Shown: positions 6,456-10,166 of the stretch, piece after piece
How the letters are laid out: each line of letters starts with the position of its first letter
Numbering within the stretch: the first letter of the stretch is position 1
Notes under the pieces: generated by a model
What the model was told of the DNA's origin: nothing
The model's database searches: none
The model's input: only the letters and a program-made list of their open reading frames with translations
Assembly: GCA_031259805.1 (NCBI GenBank)
Contig: JAIRKX010000205.1
Coordinates: 1-10,166 of the forward strand
Length of the DNA stretch: 10,166 nucleotides
Reading direction: 5' to 3'
Source of the DNA: Prevotellaceae bacterium
GTDB taxonomy: Bacteria; Bacteroidota; Bacteroidia; Bacteroidales; UBA932
Made by a program: the position numbers and the translations under genes

Positions 6456-6500
6456 GTCCCTAACGGGACGTTTTGCAATGCGACAATTTGAAATGCACCC
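6456..6500 (-). repeat. Right terminal inverted repeat
   Basis: Bases 6465-6500 are the exact reverse complement of 6219-6254, with nine more positions (one mismatch) at 6456-6464. Its inner end forms the hairpin GTCCC-TAAC-GGGAC (6456-6469), the third member of the hairpin family in the element. Confidence 0.9.
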
Positions 6501-6508
6501 CAGGGATT
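6501..6508 (+). repeat. Right target-site duplication
   Basis: This is the exact second copy of CAGGGATT, abutting the right inverted repeat. One caution is that CAGGGA is also part of the element's own CAGGGAC hairpin arms, so insertion into a related repeat could mimic a duplication. The remaining 6509-6549 toward metH shows no clear structure. Confidence 0.7.
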
Positions 6509-6549
6509 TTAAGGAGCTTCGTAACCGTCAGCCGGCGCCCCCGCAGGCC

Positions 6550-6574
6550 ATGCCTAATTCGCAATGCCTAATTC
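6550..6574 (-). repeat. 11-bp direct repeat spanning the metH stop codon
   Basis: On the minus strand GAATTAGGCAT occurs at 6574-6564 and again at 6560-6550, a 14-bp period. The first copy encodes the last residues of MetH (within EELGI) and the second carries the TAG stop in another frame. A short duplication probably shaped the final codons of metH. Confidence 0.7.
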
Positions 6575-9500
6575 TTCCTCTCTTATTCCTCGTCGCTCGC
6601 AGTAGTCTTCTATTTGGTCGCGGTCGATGTGGCCGACGCTGAAGTAGCGGGCGTCGGGGTGCACCATGAACAGGCCGCAGATGCTGGTGGTCGGGATGAT
6701 GGCGTAGGAGTCGGTGAGGGCGATGTCGAGTTTATCTTCGGCTTGCAGCATGTCGAACACATCTTTCTTCAGCGCATGGTCGGGGCAGGCGGGGTAGCCA
6801 AATGCCGGACGGATGCCGTGCCGGTTGCCGAATATCTGCTCCTGCAGCCATACGGCGCACGCTTCTGTGAGGCGTGCGCACAGGCTTTCGCGTAGTAGTT
6901 TTTCCATATCGTCTTTGACGATGGTGGCGGCGGTATCGCATACCACGAGCGTAAACAGACCGATGCGTGCCATACCCGTGCCTTTCGGCGGCAGAAAATC
7001 GGAGAGGCACAGGTACTCGCTGTTTTCGCTTTGCTGGCGCAGCATGGCTAACGGTCGACCGCCGGCGATAAGAATCGTATCGTGGTCGGTGCAGGCGTCG
7101 AAGAAGCGGACGATGGCCGACGCATGGAACTCGCGCCGGCTGATGATGTTGTCGAGCAGGATGCCGGCTTCCTTAAACAGTTTGCCAGCTTCGGCGTTGT
7201 GTCGGATGGTTTCGAGCGTTCCTTTGAAATTCCAGAAATGGAAGAACGGCGCCCAGTCGATATAAGATGTGAGCAGGCGCAGGTCGACGTCCGGCTCAAA
7301 CAGGTCGGTTTGTCCGAAGCCGGTGTCGGGCGGTGCGGGCAGGTGCGGGGCGCGGCGGCGGGCTTCGGGCAGCGGCACGAGCGTCTGCTTCCGTCCGCTG
7401 TACAGGCGACGGATGGCTTTCTGTTTGGCTTTAATGTCGGCGATAGTGGCGTCACGGTCTTTCAGTAGACGCTGGACGAGGCCGGCGGTGTGCGAGGCGT
7501 CACCGCCGTGGATCACGCAATAGTCGTAGAGCGGCGCTAATTTGACGGCCGTGTGTACCGACGAGGTCGTAGCGCCGCCGACCAGCAGTGGGATGCCACA
7601 TTGTGCTTCCTGCAACAGGCGGCACAGTCCTTCCATTTCGGCCAGCGAGGGCGTAATCAGGCCACTGACTGCTACAAAATCGGACTGATGCTCCTTGACG
7701 GCCTGCAAGATGGTTCGGTTATCAACCATCACGCCGAGGTCGATCACCTCAAGGTTATTGCACGAAAGTACAATATTGACGATGTTTTTCCCGATGTCGT
7801 GCACATCGCCTTTGACAGTAGCGGTTACGATTTTCGGGCGTTGCACCTGCCGGTTGTCATGGTTGCTGTTGTAGCGTTCGATTTCGGGCTGGAGCAACTG
7901 CACGGCCTCTTTCATCACCTTTGCCGATTTGACGATTTGCGGCAGGAACATTTTACCTTCGCTGAAAAACTGCCCTACCCGCTCCATGCCGGCCATCAGC
8001 GGCTTTTCGATAATATCCACCGGTGCAGGATAGACGGTAAGGGCTTCACGCAGATCATCGGCCAAAAAACCGGTAACGCCTTTGACCAGCGCGTGAATCA
8101 GACGTTCGTCGACCGTCCCCTCCCGCCACTGGTCCGTGGCGGTATGTTTAACTTCGGTTTTGCCGGCGCGGTATTTTTCGGCTAATGCCAAAAGGATGTC
8201 CGTAGCGTCGGGGCGGCGGTTGAGGATGACGTCTTCCACAGCCTGCAGCAGTTCCGGGGCGATGCTGTCGTATACCTGTAACAGGGAAGGGTTGACAATA
8301 GCCATATCCAGCCCCGCACGGATAGCATGATAAAGGAATGCGGAATGCATGGCCTCGCGCACCGGATTATTGCCGCGAAAAGCAAAAGACAGGTTCGACA
8401 CGCCGGCCGACGTCCGACACCCGGGCAGGTTCTGCTTAATCCATCGCACGGCCTCGATGAAATCCACCCCATAGTGGTTGTGCTCTTCGATGCCAGTGGC
8501 TACCGTCAGCACATTCACATCGAAAATAATATCTTCCGGCGCAAAATCGGCCCGCGTTGTGAGGAGTTGAAAAGCGCGTCGGGCGATATTGATTTTCCGC
8601 ACGTAATCGACCGCCTGTCCTTGTTCGTCAAAGGCCATCACCACTACTGCCGCGCCCAGCGATCGCAGTTCTTTTGCCTTCTTCAGGAACTCCGCCTCGC
8701 CTTCCTTCAAACTAATGGAATTTACGATGCACTTGCCCGGCGCGTTTTTCAGGCCGGCGATAATCGTTTCCCATTTCGAGGAGTCGATCATCAGGGCGGC
8801 TTTGGCGATGTCCGGCTCGTTACTGATGAGCCGGACGAAAGTCTCCATTTCGGCTGTGCCGTCGAGCATCGCATCGTCCATGTTAATGTCGATGATCGAC
8901 GCGCCGTCATCCACCTGCCGGCGGGCGATTTCGGCGGCATCGGCGTATTGCTTTTCCCGTATCAGGCGGGCAAATTTTGCTGATCCGGCCACATTGGTAC
9001 GCTCGCCGATGTTTATAAAATTACGGCGTTCGACGTCGACCGTAATAGTCTCCAGCCCGCTTACGATAAGCGGAAAGCGAATGTTGGGGCAACGGCGGGG
9101 CAGGCAGCCTCGCAATGCCCGGGCGATGGCCGCAATGTGTGCGGGCGTCGTGCCGCAACAGCCGCCGGCGATATTAATCAGTCCCTGATCGGCCATCCGT
9201 CTCAGGCAGCCGGCGGTATACGGCGGATCTTCATCGTAGTCGCCCATTTCGTTAGGCAGCCCCGCATTCGGATAAATGCTGATGTACTCGGGAATGGCGG
9301 CAGAGAGTTCTTTGATGAGCCGTTCCAAATCGGTAGCGCCAAACGAGCAGTTAAGCCCAAAACTCAACAAGGGGTAATGCCGCAGACTGGTATATACCGC
9401 TTCGAGCGACTGTCCGGTGAGGATGCGTCCCTGCCGGTCGTTCACCGTTACTGACACCATGACCGGTACAGATGTTGCTCGTTGCGCCTGCACGCGGGCG

Positions 9501-10060
9501 ATGGCATAGAGGGCGGCTTTGGCGTTCAGGGTATCGAAAATCGTTTCGACTAACAGCAAGTCTACGCCGGCGGTAATCAAGGCATCGACCTGTTCGGCGT
9601 AGGCTACCGCCATCGTATCAAAATCAATGGCGCGCCGTTCCGGATGACCGGCATCGGGCGCTAACGTGAGCGATTTGGACGTTGGGCCGATACTGCCCGC
9701 CACAAACACCTTGCGGTCGGTACAGGCGCGGGCGGCGTCCTTCGCAATGCGGACGCTCTCGCGGTTCAACTCCGCGACCCACTTGCTGCATCGGTATTCG
9801 GCTTGCGAAACGGCATTAGAGCTAAATGTATTGGTCTCGATAATATCAGCGCCCGCCGCAATGTACTCGTCGTGCACCTGCCGGATGACCTCCGGACAGG
9901 TAAGCGTAAGTATATCGTTGTTTCCCTTCAGCAGCGCCTCATGCGCAGTAAACATGCGTCCCCGAAACGCCTCTTCGCTCAAATTGAATTTTTGCAAAGC
10001 CGTTCCGGTCGCACCGTCGAGTATCAGTATTCGTTTAGTTAATTCCGCACGTATGTCCAT
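6554..10060 (-). CDS. metH: Cobalamin-dependent methionine synthase (MetH)
   Basis: Cytosolic multidomain enzyme that moves a methyl group from 5-methyltetrahydrofolate through cob(I)alamin to homocysteine, giving methionine and tetrahydrofolate. The 1168 residues carry every module in order. The homocysteine domain (about 1-325) has zinc ligands Cys238 (GLNC) and Cys301/Cys302 (GGCC). The pterin-binding domain (about 345-620) opens with FINIGERTNVAGS. The cobalamin cap domain (about 645-735) follows. The B12-binding domain has DVHDIGKNIV (752-761, His754 the cobalt ligand) and a VGGATTS loop (827-833). The S-adenosylmethionine-dependent reactivation domain (about 915-1168) has RPAFGYPACPDH (1084-1095) and HPDARYFSVGHIDRDQIEDY (1134-1153). 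E. coli MetH is 1227 residues; the difference lies mainly in the reactivation domain. The reactivation motif has Phe where E. coli has Pro (RPAPGYPACP). The ATG at 10060 lies 19 bp after a -7 box. No B12 or SAM riboswitch fits in that leader. Confidence 0.97.
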   Translation of the reverse strand: MDIRAELTKRILILDGATGTALQKFNLSEEAFRGRMFTAHEALLKGNNDILTLTCPEVIRQVHDEYIAAGADIIETNTFSSNAVSQAEYRCSKWVAELNRESVRIAKDAARACTDRKVFVAGSIGPTSKSLTLAPDAGHPERRAIDFDTMAVAYAEQVDALITAGVDLLLVETIFDTLNAKAALYAIARVQAQRATSVPVMVSVTVNDRQGRILTGQSLEAVYTSLRHYPLLSFGLNCSFGATDLERLIKELSAAIPEYISIYPNAGLPNEMGDYDEDPPYTAGCLRRMADQGLINIAGGCCGTTPAHIAAIARALRGCLPRRCPNIRFPLIVSGLETITVDVERRNFINIGERTNVAGSAKFARLIREKQYADAAEIARRQVDDGASIIDINMDDAMLDGTAEMETFVRLISNEPDIAKAALMIDSSKWETIIAGLKNAPGKCIVNSISLKEGEAEFLKKAKELRSLGAAVVVMAFDEQGQAVDYVRKINIARRAFQLLTTRADFAPEDIIFDVNVLTVATGIEEHNHYGVDFIEAVRWIKQNLPGCRTSAGVSNLSFAFRGNNPVREAMHSAFLYHAIRAGLDMAIVNPSLLQVYDSIAPELLQAVEDVILNRRPDATDILLALAEKYRAGKTEVKHTATDQWREGTVDERLIHALVKGVTGFLADDLREALTVYPAPVDIIEKPLMAGMERVGQFFSEGKMFLPQIVKSAKVMKEAVQLLQPEIERYNSNHDNRQVQRPKIVTATVKGDVHDIGKNIVNIVLSCNNLEVIDLGVMVDNRTILQAVKEHQSDFVAVSGLITPSLAEMEGLCRLLQEAQCGIPLLVGGATTSSVHTAVKLAPLYDYCVIHGGDASHTAGLVQRLLKDRDATIADIKAKQKAIRRLYSGRKQTLVPLPEARRRAPHLPAPPDTGFGQTDLFEPDVDLRLLTSYIDWAPFFHFWNFKGTLETIRHNAEAGKLFKEAGILLDNIISRREFHASAIVRFFDACTDHDTILIAGGRPLAMLRQQSENSEYLCLSDFLPPKGTGMARIGLFTLVVCDTAATIVKDDMEKLLRESLCARLTEACAVWLQEQIFGNRHGIRPAFGYPACPDHALKKDVFDMLQAEDKLDIALTDSYAIIPTTSICGLFMVHPDARYFSVGHIDRDQIEDYCERRGIREEELGIAN

Positions 10061-10079
10061 AGCTTGTAAAATGAAGGTG

Positions 10080-10087
10080 CAAAGATA
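10080..10087 (-). promoter_or_regulatory. Bacteroides-type -7 box of metH
   Basis: On the minus strand TATCTTTG, in the context TATCTTTGCACC, is a strong match to TAnnTTTG and to the common Bacteroidota form TATCTTTGC. It ends 19 bp before the metH ATG, so the leader would be only about 12-15 nt. No -33 TTTG is found at the expected distance. The remaining bases to the window end (10088-10166) show no gene, riboswitch or repeat I can support. Confidence 0.65.
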
Positions 10088-10166
10088 GGGATTTATTACG
10101 TGATACGCGGAGTGAGCAGGGCTGACGCATCTAAGATATATTCGTTTTCACTGGTTGATAGAAAAT

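Larger units (their letters stand above)
6219..6500. mobile_element. MITE-like non-autonomous element, 282 bp
   Basis: Both ends carry a perfect 36-bp inverted repeat (6219-6254 and 6465-6500), extended to 45 bp with one mismatch (6219-6263 and 6456-6500). An exact 8-bp direct repeat flanks it. No open frame inside looks like a real protein and there is no transposase, so movement would need an enzyme supplied elsewhere. The interior is a mosaic: three GTCCC-N4-GGGAC hairpins, a 22-bp imperfect repeat (6257-6278 and 6410-6431, 18 of 22 identical), a 20-bp tandem duplication and a heptamer tandem array. It lies between the metH stop and the rfbF promoter. Terminal repeats plus a target duplication are the classic structure of a MITE; an 8-bp duplication occurs in several IS families, so I assign none. 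A large intergenic repeat that does not transpose is the alternative. Confidence 0.72.

Noticed and set aside
6170..6478. Open frames of 102, 90 and 64 codons within the intergenic element
   Set aside because: Translations are low-complexity products of the repeats and hairpins, with no protein family signal. The element is non-coding.
7553..8983. Long plus-strand open frames (210 and 218 codons) opposite metH
   Set aside because: They are shadows of the continuous metH frame on the other strand, with no family resemblance and no promoter.
10061..10166. Possible cobalamin or SAM riboswitch ahead of metH
   Set aside because: The -7 box lies 19 bp from the ATG, leaving no room in the leader, and I see no B12 box or SAM-riboswitch core in the remaining bases.

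Overview
The window looks like chromosomal DNA from a member of the Bacteroidota, most likely order Bacteroidales. The evidence is the protein families plus three upstream regions (purB, rfbF, metH) that each carry a match to the Bacteroides-type -7 box TAnnTTTG close to the start codon, with no clear Shine-Dalgarno sequence. Genus cannot be read from the sequence. Coding density is high and the genes are moderately GC-rich.

Layout. On the plus strand, purB (adenylosuccinate lyase, 73-1416) is followed after 47 bp by a phosphoglucosamine-mutase-type enzyme (glmM, 1464-2843). They probably form one transcription unit making purine nucleotides and amino-sugar precursors. Convergent to it, only 22 bp away, ends a minus-strand operon of four overlapping genes, transcribed in the order rfbF (6144-5362), rfbG (5377-4235), an RmlC-like cupin (4253-3813) and an SDR reductase/epimerase (3816-2866). 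Upstream of the operon is a 409-bp non-coding gap (6145-6553), and beyond it is minus-strand metH (10060-6554), complete cobalamin-dependent methionine synthase. The last 106 bp hold the metH promoter and nothing else I can support.

How the genes work together. RfbF (glucose-1-phosphate + CTP to CDP-glucose) and RfbG (CDP-glucose to CDP-4-keto-6-deoxyglucose) are confident calls. The cupin and the SDR would then plausibly epimerise the ring at C3 and/or C5 and reduce the C4 ketone, giving an unidentified CDP-6-deoxyhexose for a surface glycan. The C3-dehydrase (ddhC/rfbH) needed for 3,6-dideoxyhexoses is absent here, and so are glycosyltransferases. The set is a compact sugar-nucleotide cassette between housekeeping genes, not part of a visible O-antigen cluster.

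The most interesting non-coding item is a 282-bp element at 6219-6500. It has 36-bp perfect terminal inverted repeats (45 bp with one mismatch), is flanked by an exact 8-bp direct repeat CAGGGATT, and contains small hairpins, a 20-bp tandem duplication and a heptanucleotide tandem repeat. It has no transposase and looks like a MITE-type non-autonomous element that landed about 33 bp upstream of the rfbF -7 box. I found no CRISPR array, tRNA, rRNA or riboswitch, and no clearly new multigene defence or mobile system.
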